Assembly: GCA_050084515.1 (NCBI GenBank)
Contig: CM114272.1
Coordinates: 54,560,001-54,624,000 of the forward strand
DNA from: Blasia pusilla
Taxonomy: Eukaryota > Marchantiophyta > Marchantiopsida > Blasiales
Reading direction: 5' to 3'
Length of the DNA: 64,000 bases
Position 1 is the stretch's first letter. Each line of letters starts with the position of its first letter. The position numbers and the translations under genes are program-made. Positions 37,620 to 48,894 of this stretch are shown piece after piece. The notes beneath the pieces were generated by a model. It worked only from the letters and a program-made list of their open reading frames with translations. It was not told where the DNA came from and did no database searches.

Positions 37620-38800
37620 TCAACTTGCGGAGGAGCCATAGTACCATGCTTCAATCAAAGAATTGTGTCATGGTTCGAGTCTTAAAAGAACTTGCCAAAT
37701 TTTGAGCTTGTGGTTCCAACTCCATTTTGCTTGAAAATTGGCAAGACTGCCATGTGCAGCTTGGAGACTATGTGGGCCAAATTTCACCTAAAGTTGAGAA
37801 AGATGGAAAATGTGAAAAATCAGAAGACCTTATTTTCATTCAAGGTTTAATGGTTCGGGTCCAAAAAGGAGTGAGTAATTTTTGAGCTTTTGCTCACATC
37901 TCCACTTTGCATGAAAATTGGCAAGACTACTAGATGCACCTTAGAGACCATGTGGGCCAAATTTCACCTCAAGATGAGAAAGGTGGACAAGGTGAAAAAT
38001 CAGAAGATCTTATTTTCATTCAAGGTTTAATGGTTCAGGTCCAAAAGGGAATTAGTAATTTTTGAGTTTTTTTCTCACAACTCCATTTTGATTGAAACTT
38101 AGTAAGAGTGTAATATGCACCTTGGGGACCATGTGGGCCAAATTTCAGCTCAAGATGAGAAAGTTGGACAAGATGAAAAATGAAAAAACCTTATTTTGGT
38201 AGAAGGTTTAATGATTCGGGTCCAAAAAGGAGTTAGTAATTTTTGAATTTTTTCTCACAAATTTATTTTGACTCAATCTTGGCAAGAGTGTCACATGCAT
38301 CTTGGGGACCATGTTGTGCAAATTTCAGCTTAAGATGAGAAAGCTGGATAAGATGAAAAATGAAAAAACCATTTTTTCGTAGAAGGTATGATGGTTCGGG
38401 TCCAAAAAGGAATTAGTAATTTTTGGGCTTTTGCTCAAAACTCCATTTTGCATGAAACTTTACTAGAGTCTAACATGCACCTTGGAGAACACATGGGACA
38501 AATTTCAGTTCAAAATGTGAAAGTTGGAGAAGATGAAAAATGAAAAAAATCTTATTTTGATAGAAGATCTAATGGTTTGGATCCAAAATGGACTTGCCAC
38601 TTTTTGAGCTTATGGTCCCAACTCCATTTTGCTTTTAACTTGGAAAGAATGTTAGATGCACCTTGGAGACCACGTGGGCTAAAGTTTAGCTCAAGATGGA
38701 AACGTTGGACAAGATGTCTAATTAAAGACCTTTTTTTTTCATTCAAGGTTATCTACTTCGGGTCCAAAAGGTCATTTTAAATTTAATTTGGGATGAGACT
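37620..38800. repeat. Tandem array, unit about 180 bp, about seven copies
   Basis: The phrase ATGGTTCGGGTCCAAAAAGG recurs near 37669, 37850, 38030, 38209, 38390, 38571 and 38754, with spacings of 179-183 bp. Each unit also contains a version of CTTGGGGACCATGTGGGCC and AAATTTCAGCTCAAGATGAG. Units differ by roughly a tenth to a fifth of positions by eye. The monomer length is typical of plant satellite repeats, but seven copies are too few to say what it does. Confidence 0.9.
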
Positions 38801-39635
38801 TTGCCTGAGTGATAGAAGTTACTTGGGGACCATTTGCACTATTCTATAGAATGTTAGAAGAGTTATTACATTTCACTCTTGTAAGTAATTACACTCTTAC
38901 AATCAAATGTAAATGATATCCTACTCCCCTAGAGTAAATTCATCCTTCAATAAAATTCAAACCAAATCTATTCATTCTCCATTAAAATTCAAATTCCTTT
39001 TCCATTTCATATGAATCACGGCACCTTTGAATTTATTAATCTAAAATTTTCAAATTTATAAAACTTTAGTAATATTTATATTCACCTATGATAGTATTAA
39101 ATAAAAAATGAATTAATTAAAAATTTTGGTTTTCTATTCCACCCAAGACCCTTTCAAATTCTACCCCATGCAATATTGATCACTAAACAAAATTCATACA
39201 TTATTTTCCTTTACAATTCAATTCAAACATATACTTTCCTTCATTAATTTTGGAAAAAAAATTCATCCCTTTTCCAATCCCCATCTTTCAATAAAGAAAA
39301 GAAAATCTCTTATTTTGATGAGTTAGTAATTTCTTAAGAGTTAGTAATAAAAAAATTAAATTTATATCAAAAAAATCATTCAATTATGGTACCTTTCATC
39401 TTATCCAAGGATTTATAACCCAAGAGAAAAATTTCATCTATTTCATGAACTCACTTCATGGAAAAAATTCATGATCGGCACACATTCACAAGTTTCCTTA
39501 GTGGAATATTTTGAATTTTTAGGAAAATATTTTACAACAAATGAGTAGTACCCGATGAAACATCTGGATTGAGAGGATTGAGAGGAACCTAATACTTATG
39601 TACATTACAAAGATATAGATATCAACTCATTCTCT
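38801..39635. other. AT-rich intergenic DNA
   Basis: No gene or repeat recognised between the 180-bp array and the decayed RING-like frame. Confidence 0.5.
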
Positions 39636-41639
39636 CTAATCTGACTCATCATCTGATATATGTAACATCGGTGCCGACGTCTCACCATTTCTTCCTCCTC
39701 TTCCCCTAGCTCTAGTCATGCGCGTCCCATCTTCACAATGAATAGTCCTTTCCAACTCAACATCAACTCTACCATCATCAGTTTCTTGTGTTGGCTGTGT
39801 CGGAAACATCTCCCACTCTCTCTCGAAGAATCCAAAGAGTTCCTCTTGCATTTGACGAGGATAATAGTATGTTCGACGATATCCGCCTTCAGTCCTTATA
39901 GGAATATCTTGCCATAAGAAAGGTGGCAAGATCAATTGGAGTCTCCTCAAAACAAGCTCATCCATCAATAGATTTTGATGATGGTTTAGCATAAGTTGTC
40001 GAGTTGTGTTGAGTGCCTCTCGAACTTCTTGTGAATTTAACCCTTGAGCAAAGAAGAAGTTTTCCGCCTCTCAATTTTGGAGATCAATGGCTATTCCGTG
40101 GATAAGCTCTCCTTGATCGTACATATCAATGAAGCGGACCAACCACGCTCGCATTGCCCGATCAATCCTCCACTGGTGAGGGATTTATGCTTGAACCACA
40201 CTGTCTATGTTCACTTCGGGGTTATAGTTCAATCGGGGGCTACGATGTCCCAAACTGAAAGTGAAATTTTCTAGCTCTTGGGCTAATTTGCGATAAGTGG
40301 GTAGTGCATTGCCATCAAGAGCGCGGAAAGATCTGCCGGAAAGGTGATAGAGTCTTCCTGACCAAGCTTGTCTACAAGTTGGACACTTGTGAGATAGTAG
40401 CATGGCCTTTTGAAGACAATATGGATGCCAATAAGAAGCTTTACATGTGCGTGTCACATAGCAACCTTTTGCAGCAATGGGGTTGAAGCAGATCATGCAT
40501 TTGGGCCAGTTGTTTGGCGTCAGGGCCCCTCCTTCACATACTGCGATTGCCTTCATCCAATTTGGAAGATCTTGCACTTGTGTGTTCGAATTAAGAGGCG
40601 TTGGTGCCAATTACAACATCATAGAGGCATAGTTCGTAGCGTTTGGATCTATGACATTGTTCCATGCTGCGCGTAGAGCTAGAGGCCACAATAGCTCGAT
40701 AGGTTGAAAGAAGATCATATCAACCTCCTTCACGACATGACCCTCAAGTAGGGTTGTCTCCGGGGTGAGTTCTCCCACGTTACCTCTTGCTCTCCATCGC
40801 AACAATTCATCCATCTCTTGTTATTGTCTTGCCATGATGTTCTCGTATGCTCTTCTCCACTGCTCTGAATGGTCAACCATTATAGCTCTTTGCCTTCTAT
40901 GGAGGTCATCTCTGGCAATAGATTCGTTAAAAAGCCTCTCCATCTCTTTCTTCAATCTAATGTGCTCCTCAGATAACTGTTCATACTTCCCCTTCAAAAC
41001 ATTGAATTCCGCGGCCAAATCAAAATTGCATTGGAAATTTGTTATTAAACTCTCCAGATATGATAGATGAGATATTACCTTGCTATTATCCGGAGCACTC
41101 TCCCCACGAAAGATTTCAGGAGGAGCACTGCTATGTATAGGGCGATCAAAACTCTCCTCGGGCTCATCAAAGCTCGTACTATGACCTACATAGAGGTCAT
41201 TCAAACCATCTTATCTATCCTCCGCCCCCATCTATACTTGCCCTTCATCTCCACTCTTGTCTTGTATATATTCTTCAGCACAAAAATTTCTTCTTTGACC
41301 ATCTAAGGATAGTATGGCTCTAAGGCTCCTTGACAATCCACCTTGCTGATAATGGCGTGACGACGCTCGTGGTGATGAAGCTTCCACTCTTGCTCGTTTA
41401 AAGTGTTACTGTGGGGTTCTATTGTCTTCTTCTCTTGGTCTCTTATCTCTTCTCCAAGACCCCTCATCCACATCGCCATACTGGACCTCCATATCCTTCA
41501 TCAACTCTACGACTTTGAGCTGAACAAATACCTTGATCCTATTCTTAAAATGAGAAGTAGGATCAATCAGAACACACGTTTTGATTCCAGATGCGGGAGT
41601 CCTTTCCTTAACAAGGGCTTTCACAACTATAGTTTCCAA
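39636..41639 (-). pseudogene. Decayed RING-like reading frame, in-frame stops and no frameshift
   Basis: One minus-strand phase stays protein-like for about 2 kb, interrupted by stops at 41406 (TAA), 41232 (TAG), 41211 (TAA), 40821 (TAA), 40611 (TAA), 40185 (TAA) and 40071 (TGA). In order it holds an N-terminal part overlapping the 150-bp array, a coiled-coil-like Glu/Arg-rich stretch (about 41000-40830), a zinc-binding cluster CMIC ... TCKASYWHPYC ... KCPTC (40500-40370) resembling RING or RING-CH fingers, and an acidic Ser/Asp tail. RING fingers usually act in ubiquitin transfer. The family is not otherwise recognised, and it could belong to a mobile element. Each stop is one C-to-T or G-to-A step from Gln, Arg or Trp. 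No intron signals explain the interruptions. Confidence 0.6.
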
Positions 41640-44160
41640 ATCAAATCATTGGCCTCTTCCTTACTACCTCACCATTGGAACTCTAGTTACAGTTCTCAAA
41701 ATGAGAAGGAGGATCAATCGTAACATAGGTTTTGGTTCCAGAGACGGAAGTCCCTACCTAAACGAGGGCTTTCGAAATTATAATTCTCAAATCAAATCGA
41801 CAGCCTCTTTCCTTGCTACCTCACCATCGGAACTATATTTTTACTTCTTGGAACGAGAAGTATGATGAATTGCAACTCAGGTTACGGTTCCAGACTTGAC
41901 AACTGAGCCCGAACAACTGCTTTCGGAACTAGAGATCCACTTCTCAAATGAGATTGCGGCCCTCCTTATTGGATTCCTCAATATTGGAAGTAGAGATCCC
42001 ATTCTTGAAATAAGAACGAGGATGAATGGGAACTCAGGTTCCAGTTCCAAACACAGAAACTGACCCCGAATGGATGCTTTCGGAACTCTAGTTCCCAAAT
42101 GAGTTCGTCGTCCTCTTTCTTGGCTTCCTCACCATTGGAACTCTAAATCGAGTTCTCAAAACTAGATGGAGGATCAATTGGAATTGAAGTTCTGGTTCCA
42201 TAAACATGAGTCCATCACTGAACGAGATCTTTCGGAACTGTAGTTTCCAATCAAATCGCTAGTCGCTTCGCTTACTACCTCACCATTGGAACTCTAGTTC
42301 CAATTCTCAAAATGAAAAGGAGGATCAATCGGAACTCAGTTTCCGGTTTATAGAGAGGACAAGTGACCCCAAACCGTTGCTTTCAAAATTGTAGTTCCCA
42401 AATCAAATTGCCGGCCTCTTCCCTTGCTACCTCACCATCAGAACTCTAGATCTACTTCTCGAAACGAAAAGGAGGATGAATTGGAACTCAGGTTTTGGTT
42501 CCAAACTCAACAACTGCACCTCAACGGCTACTTTTGGAATAGTAGTTCCCAAATGAGATTGTGGGCCTCCTTATTGGATTTCTCGCTATTGGCACAAGAG
42601 ATCCCGTTCTTGAAATGAGAAGGAGGATCAATCAGAACTCAAGTGCCGATTCCTAACACGAAAATTGAGGCCGAATGGGGGCATTCGGAGCTGTAGTTCC
42701 CAAGTTGATATTGCAAGCCTCCTTTGTGACTTCCACACCATCAAAACTAGAGATCCACTTCTCCAAATGGGAAGGAAGATGAATCAAAACTCAGGTTCCG
42801 ATGCCATAGACTAGAGTCCATCTCTGAAGTTCCCAAATGAGTTTGCCGTCCTCCTTCCCAACTTCCTCAGGATCGAAACTCTACATCCAGTTCTTGAAAT
42901 TACAAGGAAGAGCAATCAAAACTCAGGTTCATGTTCCAGAGACGGGAGTCCCTACCTAAACCAGGGCTTTCGGGACTGTAGTTCTCGAAGCAAATCACCG
43001 GCCTCTTTTCTTACTACCTCACCATCGAAACTTTAGATCTAGTTATCAAAATGAGAAGGAGGATCAATCGGAACTCAGGTTCCTGTTCCAGAGATAGGAG
43101 TCCCTACCTAAACCAAGGATTTTGGAATTGAGTTCCCAAATCAAATCTCCGGCCTCTTTCCTTAGTGCCTCATCATCGAAGTGAGAAGGAGGATCAATTG
43201 GAAGTGAGGTTCCGGTTGTAAAGACGGAAGTCCCTACCTAAACCAAGGCTTTTGGAACTATAGTTCCCAGATCAAATCGTCGGCCTCTTTCTTTACTACC
43301 TCACCATCAAAACTCTAGTTCCAGTTCTCGAAATGAGAAGCAGGATTAATCGGAACTGAGGTTCCAGTTCCAGAGAGGACAACTGAGCCCAGACGGCTGC
43401 TTTTGGAAATGTAGTTCCAAAATCAAATCACCGGCCTCTTTCCTTGGTACCTCACCATCGAAACTCTAGTTCCAGTTCTCGAAATGAGAAGGAGGATTAA
43501 TCGGAACTCAGGTTCCGGTTCCAAAGAGGACAACTGAGCCCACACGGATGCTTTGTGAACTATAGTTCCCAAAATCAAATCTTCGGCCTCTTCCTTGGTA
43601 CCTTACCATCGGAACTCTAGTTCCACTTCTTGAAATGAGAAGGAGGATTAATCAGAACTCAAGTTCCCGTTCCACAGAAGACAACTGAGCCCAGACGGCT
43701 GCTTTCAGAACTTTAGTTCCCAAAATCAAATCTCTTGCCTCTTTCCTTGGTACCTCACAATCAAAACTCTAGATCTACTTATCAAAATAAGAAGGAGGAT
43801 GAATCAGAACTCAGGTTCCGGTTCCATATACGACAACTAAGCCCGAACGGCTTTCCAAACTTTAGTTCCCAAATGAGATTGCGCACCTCCTTATCAGATT
43901 CCTCGCTATCAGAACTAGAAATCCAATTCTAGAAATGAGAAGGAGGATCAATTGGAACTCAAGTTGTGGTTCATGACTCTAACCCTAAGCCCGAACATGG
44001 GTATTCATAACTGTAGTTCCCAAAAGAGATGACGAGCGTCCTTCCCGGCTTCCTCACCATCAAAAGTAGAGATCCAGTTCTTCAAATGAGAAGGAGGATC
44101 AATTGGAAGTGCCATTCTGGTTCCAGAAACGATAAGGGAGCCCTAAACGAGGGGATAAAA
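41540..44160. repeat. Tandem array, unit about 150 bp, about 18 copies
   Basis: GAGAAGGAGGATCAATCGGAAC-like words recur near 41551, 41704, 41850, 42011, 42160, 42313, 42465, 42619, 42768, 42902, 43052, 43183, 43335, 43487, 43638, 43790, 43938 and 44090, mostly 149-154 bp apart. Each unit also has versions of CTACCTCACCATCGGAACTC and GAACTGTAGTTCCCAAATC. The common spacing of 152 is not a multiple of three, so the array as a whole is not coding. Its left end overlaps the 5' end of the decayed RING-like frame. Confidence 0.92.
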
Positions 44161-46205
44161 AATTGAAGTTTCTAAATCAAATCGCTGGAACTGTTCCCTC
44201 CAATGCTAGAAATGAGAACGAGAAACAACGCCTTACTACTCAGAAATGGAGTCTAAAATGAACTTCTGCGAGATCTCTAAGGAGCTATCTGGATGGGCAT
44301 GATACTAGTTGGATGTGCACTTCATATTCCAAGCGTATTGGATTTTCAAATCTGTTATATGACTTAAGCAATACGAATGTTAGAACCTCCTTGTATTCCC
44401 TTTACAAATATCAAGATATTATGCCAAGGCATTCGGCACATTGCGCGCCGAATACACATTGAAAAAATCCTGGAAAAGACGTCGTTCTCTACCCTAAACC
44501 TTGGCAAACGATCTTCCTTTAGGCTCGGAAGTCATAGTATCTTAAACCCTCCCAGAGGCATTTTCTATCCTGCCGCAATTGATATCAAAATAAACTCCTA
44601 TTAAACTCCACCGTAGACTAGATCGACAACAACACAAGTGTTGCACTTAAAAGGAGAAGAAAAAATAACCTCACGATTGTATTTCCACGTTGATCTACAA
44701 AAGATCAATAAACGGGCACTCACATTCTTCCCTCACTTGCAGAGCGCTTGAGCAAGCGCTCTGCGCGGGAGGTGCAGAGAGATCGAAAGCAAAAAAATGA
44801 TCTAGGAAAACGTTGCTACATATACTTGTCATTCATGACAGACTCGATGTTCGACTAGCGGTCCAGATTAGATCCATGTCAGCACACCTACGTTATGTAA
44901 CCTAATACTCGCATCCATTTCAAAATTCAAATTTGGACGTCATAGATTCAGGATCCGTGTCAAGAGAAGATATCGCGCGTTAGATCAAAACCGCATATGT
45001 CGAAATCATCCAAGCCACTCCTCAATCAGTTATGAAAGCGAATGGCTGAGATTCACGAAAGGGCACGGATCGATCACCTCAAACTGACTTTAGTTGGAAT
45101 CCTATATAATCCTTGCTCATTCCATTAGAATGGTTTACCTAACCTCGCGAGCCCAGTATCCCAACATCCTCTGTCCCTCCCCAACTGTTCTCTTCTGTCC
45201 ATAAGGGCGCTATACCACATGATCAAAATTGAAACCAACCATAGTCTAGAGACGTCACGCCTCCACATATTGTAAGCTTATGAATTGAACCTTTGGACGG
45301 GCTCTACACATAAGTTCTCTATTTTTTCCTCTTCTGGGCCATCTTTCCTTTCATAATCCATTCCACTTAAGGTCTCTACCCACACACATTTCCCCTCTCA
45401 CGAGGGCCTCCGCTAGTCCAACAAATCAATTTGTGACTTCAACTCTTGCTTCATCGTCATCGCTTGATAAGCGTATTGCCCTGATACAGAGTCGAATCAC
45501 CTTCAAATAATCCTGTAAGTGTGACCCCAACTCTGTAATTTGTGATTTCCAATACTATTTTTGGAATAGATTTATAGAAGTGACCATAGTCGCTGGTGCA
45601 ATACAAATTATATCCAACCACCTCAGATAGGTCTAACCCAGCACAAGGTTTCTAGGCAAAGCTCCAAAGCCTGAATCGGATCCGAAGATCTGATTCCACC
45701 TGAATCATCCAGTCTACTTTTACAAAATCGTAGGAAGTGCCCTTCCCATGTCCGGAAGAGACGCCTTAGGTTTCAAAACAGGTTTTCCAAGAGCGTGGCA
45801 ACAAACCAAAGATTTGGCTCTGGCTCAACCATTTCTAGTTACTTGTACAAGTAAATATTGCGGAATAACACCCTATTATACTAGAAAATGGTTTAGGGTG
45901 TAGGTGACAATTAGCAAGTTTGTAGTGCTATCTTGACCCTGTTTACATAATAGGACTTAAGTTCCCATTTTTAATCCATATCCAAAACTATTTCCTAAGG
46001 AGAAGGAGATCGGTCTATGTCTGATCCATTAATCGGAACTGAAGTTCTCATAGGGCATTACATTTCTTACATTTCTTGCCTAATGGAACTTGCGGACGCA
46101 TGTGGTACTTGCCGCATGTACCCAATTTGGAGAAACGGTACCTTCTTTAGGTACTTGAATATTAAGTTGAATTAATTTTTACTCACTCTTTTTCTTATTG
46201 CTGGT
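44160..46205. other. Intergenic DNA with one perfect hairpin
   Basis: No gene recognised. GCAGAGCGCTT-gagc-AAGCGCTCTGC at 44739-44764 is a perfect 11-bp stem with a 4-base loop. The rest is of mixed composition with no repeat unit. Confidence 0.5.
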
Positions 46206-46208
46206 ATC

Positions 46209-47687
46209 TTGATTCATGGGCATGGATCGTGTGCAATTGCTCAATTTGACATGGGAGTCTACAAGCAGGGATCTAATTGGACAATTGGATCATTGGAAAA
46301 GTTGTTTCGAAGTTTGGAAAACCCTCGCGGTGAAATACAAAAATTCTTGGACATGCTCGACCTAACTACACTTCACAGTCGATTCTCGTAAGGGAGGGAA
46401 AAGCTTGATGGATTACTCGGTACAGGCTATAGGCTCACGGAGTCTGCCAAAGAGGGACCAAGGAAGCTGCCTAAGATTCTGAATCTACAAATGGACAACT
46501 CTGGAAAAGATAACAAAAATATTTATGTCATGACGTATTTGGCCCTTCTTGTTCACAAGGAAGTATTCAAAGAGATTCACTTGGCTTTTCTCATCCCTGG
46601 GCACAATCACAAAGATGTTGATGCTATTTTTAGCAAGTTCTCATGAACTTTGTGGCAACATAATGCATATACCTTGAAAGATCTTGCAACACAGTTTTTT
46701 AACTCCACCTCACCGAATCCAGCACCGCAAGTGGTTCGTGACATTTTCGACTTCAAGGAGTGCTTGAAAGGTTTCATCGGGCCCAAGATGAAAAATCAGT
46801 GGTATGAACTGCAGAACCCAAGTCGATTCTAATCTACTAGATCTCCGGATGGTATGCCCATCATACATTACAAGATGTATGGTTCCGATAAAGAGTGGCT
46901 CCCGAGTGAACGTGGTTATGACATGTTTTAATGTCATGAAATTATTGGACATCCTCTTATCCCTACTAGGAATCCAAAGCGCTTACTGCCCACACCCTTG
47001 AAGGAATTTTTCGATGTGAAGAAAGTTGTATCTCAATACATTGAGTACTTTGATAAGATGGGAAGCAAGTCTTCCGGAGGCACAAAGATGGAGTTCCAAC
47101 AACTAGCACGGCAGTGGAGAAAGACGATCAAGGAATTGGACTGATTGTTTCCTCATGGAAACCCTAAAAACAAGGTTCAAAACTTGCGATTAACTCACAA
47201 GACAACATCAAATGAAGATTCTTCTACCAATAATAAGACCACTTTGGTAGCCCATGACATCGCTTCATCGTTCTTTGAGAGATTGGAAGATTTTTGGCCT
47301 TTAACCAAATAGAACAATCAAGTTCCTATTGTCTTTGGAAGTGGAATTCCTCCAAATCAAGATCACTATTGTGGGCCCACTAGATTCACTCCTAGAGTTC
47401 ATATGTTATGAATGGAGGAAACAGAAGTTGCATTGGTAGATTTCAATGTTGGAGACTTTGTCATAATTAGACCAAGACAAGAAAGAAACAAATATCCCGT
47501 ATGGATGGGACAAGTTCTACTTGGAGTTGGTGAAGATACAAATTTCAGAATTCAGTATTTATGGCCATTGAATATATTCGGAAGAGGGAACATAGCCCCA
47601 AGTAGGAGATATCAAAATTCGGATGCAAAAAAAGGGAGAAGAATAGCAGTGAAAAACCAATGTTGTGTCCATATGACTCGGTTATAG
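46209..47687 (+). pseudogene. Decayed DUF7869-like / transposase-like reading frame
   Basis: One plus-strand phase is protein-like for about 1.48 kb, with stops at 46389 (TAA), 46644 (TGA), 46830 (TAA), 46929 (TAA), 47142 (TGA), 47310 (TAG) and 47409 (TGA), and no frameshift. The core LQMDNSGKDNKN ... YLALLVHKEVFKEIHLAFL ... GHNHKDVDAIFSKFS resembles the DNxxxxNKN ... FLPVGHTHEDIDQxFS signature of proteins annotated DUF7869 in plants and animals. This is a multicopy family that looks transposase-derived, with acidic residues in places expected of a DDE nuclease. The C-terminal part has a VGDFVIIRP block. The start is unknown: upstream codons read on in frame without an ATG. Not functional as it stands. 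Confidence 0.6.
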
Positions 47688-47689
47688 CA

Positions 47690-48114
47690 TCTTTCGCTAA
47701 TTCAACATATGCAATAGAGGGTGGACTTGTGAGTATCCCCATTGACGTGGCTGATTTTGTAAAGTTTAGAATAATTTTTGGCACTAACCTAGTATTAGAA
47801 GATACATATGACTAGTAATAACAACACAATTATTATAACCCTTTGTTACAATTAAATATAATGTTATTGAGAGTCATCACTTGATTTTATAAAGATTCTT
47901 TACATTTCTACATATAATATGAGATTATTAAATAAAATGATTTTGAAGAAGATTTAGCAATTGGAATCACATTCCATGTTTTTCCCATTTTAAATTTTAT
48001 TGTTTAGTATCATGCTCCAACATCCACCATGAAGTTTAAATCATACATTTGGACTTTAGATGAAAATCGGGTTTCCCTCAATGAGACTAGACTCTATATC
48101 ATAGTAACTCCCAA
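47690..48114. other. AT-rich spacer
   Basis: No feature recognised between the decayed transposase-like frame and the telomere-like repeats. Confidence 0.5.
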
Positions 48115-48379
48115 AACATAATGGTTTAAGCCAAAAACTCTAAACCCTAGGCCAAAAACCTTAAACCTTAACCCCTAAGCCAAAAACCCTAAACCCTAAC
48201 CGTAAAATCCTAAACCCTAAGCCAAATATCCAAAACCCTAGAACCTAAGAAATAAACCCTAAATCCTAGGCCAACCACCCTATACCCTAACCCATAAGCC
48301 AAAAACCCTAAACCCTAAGCAAAACACCCTAAACCCTAGAACCTAAGCAATAAACCCTAATTCATAGGCCAAAAACCCT
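48115..48379. repeat. Interstitial telomere-like repeat (CCCTAAA-type), degenerate
   Basis: Units such as AAACCCTAA, AAGCCAAAAACCCTAAACC and CCTAAGCAATAAACCCTAA are strung together, all variants of the plant telomere unit TTTAGGG on the other strand. The array is cut by the gypsy element and resumes at 58697. Confidence 0.85.
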
Positions 48380-48894
48380 TGTCACGTCTTTTAGGATAGA
48401 TCGGTGGGATCTAATAGAGTGCCTTCATGAGTAGTGGAGGACACACCCAGTAGGTCGAGGGTGACCTGCTGAGGCCCTTGGAAACCTGAGATAGCAGGTT
48501 TTCCCTTCGTTTCGGCTCATTTGGAGCCATATTGAGGAACTTACTATTTTAGGTAAGTACCATTTTGAGTATTTGATCGACTAACTATTTTTTGGTAAGT
48601 GGCCCTTGACCTCCTACATCAGGTCAAGAGCCAAGGAGATGACTTGGGAGAATAGGTTACCATGGAGAGAGCTTGGGAGAGGGGAGGGGTATACCTCAAG
48701 GAGAGAGAGCTTGAAAGCTCATTCTCTCTTTGTTGAACCTCTTGGCATGAGGCGGCGGAGCTATGGTACCTCGCCTTGTGAGTGTAACCCAAGCCTCTCA
48801 TTAGGAGAGTGGGTTTGGTTTGACATGAGAGAGAGTGCACACCTTTGAGAGCTATGTTGTGAGATGGTGGAGAGAGAGATTGGATCTTACTTTA
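48380..48894 (+). repeat. Terminal repeat part A1 (left end of gypsy element)
   Basis: It begins TGTCACGTCTTTTAGGATAG and ends GGATCTTACTTTA. It matches 58054-58569 over its length. Unlike a complete LTR it is not followed by the TTGGAGATATTTTGG part (B) but runs directly into CAAAGAGAGAAT and the internal region. The same A-to-internal junction is present in the minus-strand copy at 61059. Confidence 0.88.

Noticed and set aside
40044-40676. Plus-strand frames opposite the RING-like frame
   Set aside because: They are shadows. The zinc-cluster coding sense is on the minus strand.
39636-41639. Idea that the stop codons are corrected by organelle-type U-to-C RNA editing
   Set aside because: That editing is known from plant organelles, and this context (tRNA-Leu of eukaryotic type, introns, retrotransposons) is nuclear. 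Mutational decay is simpler.
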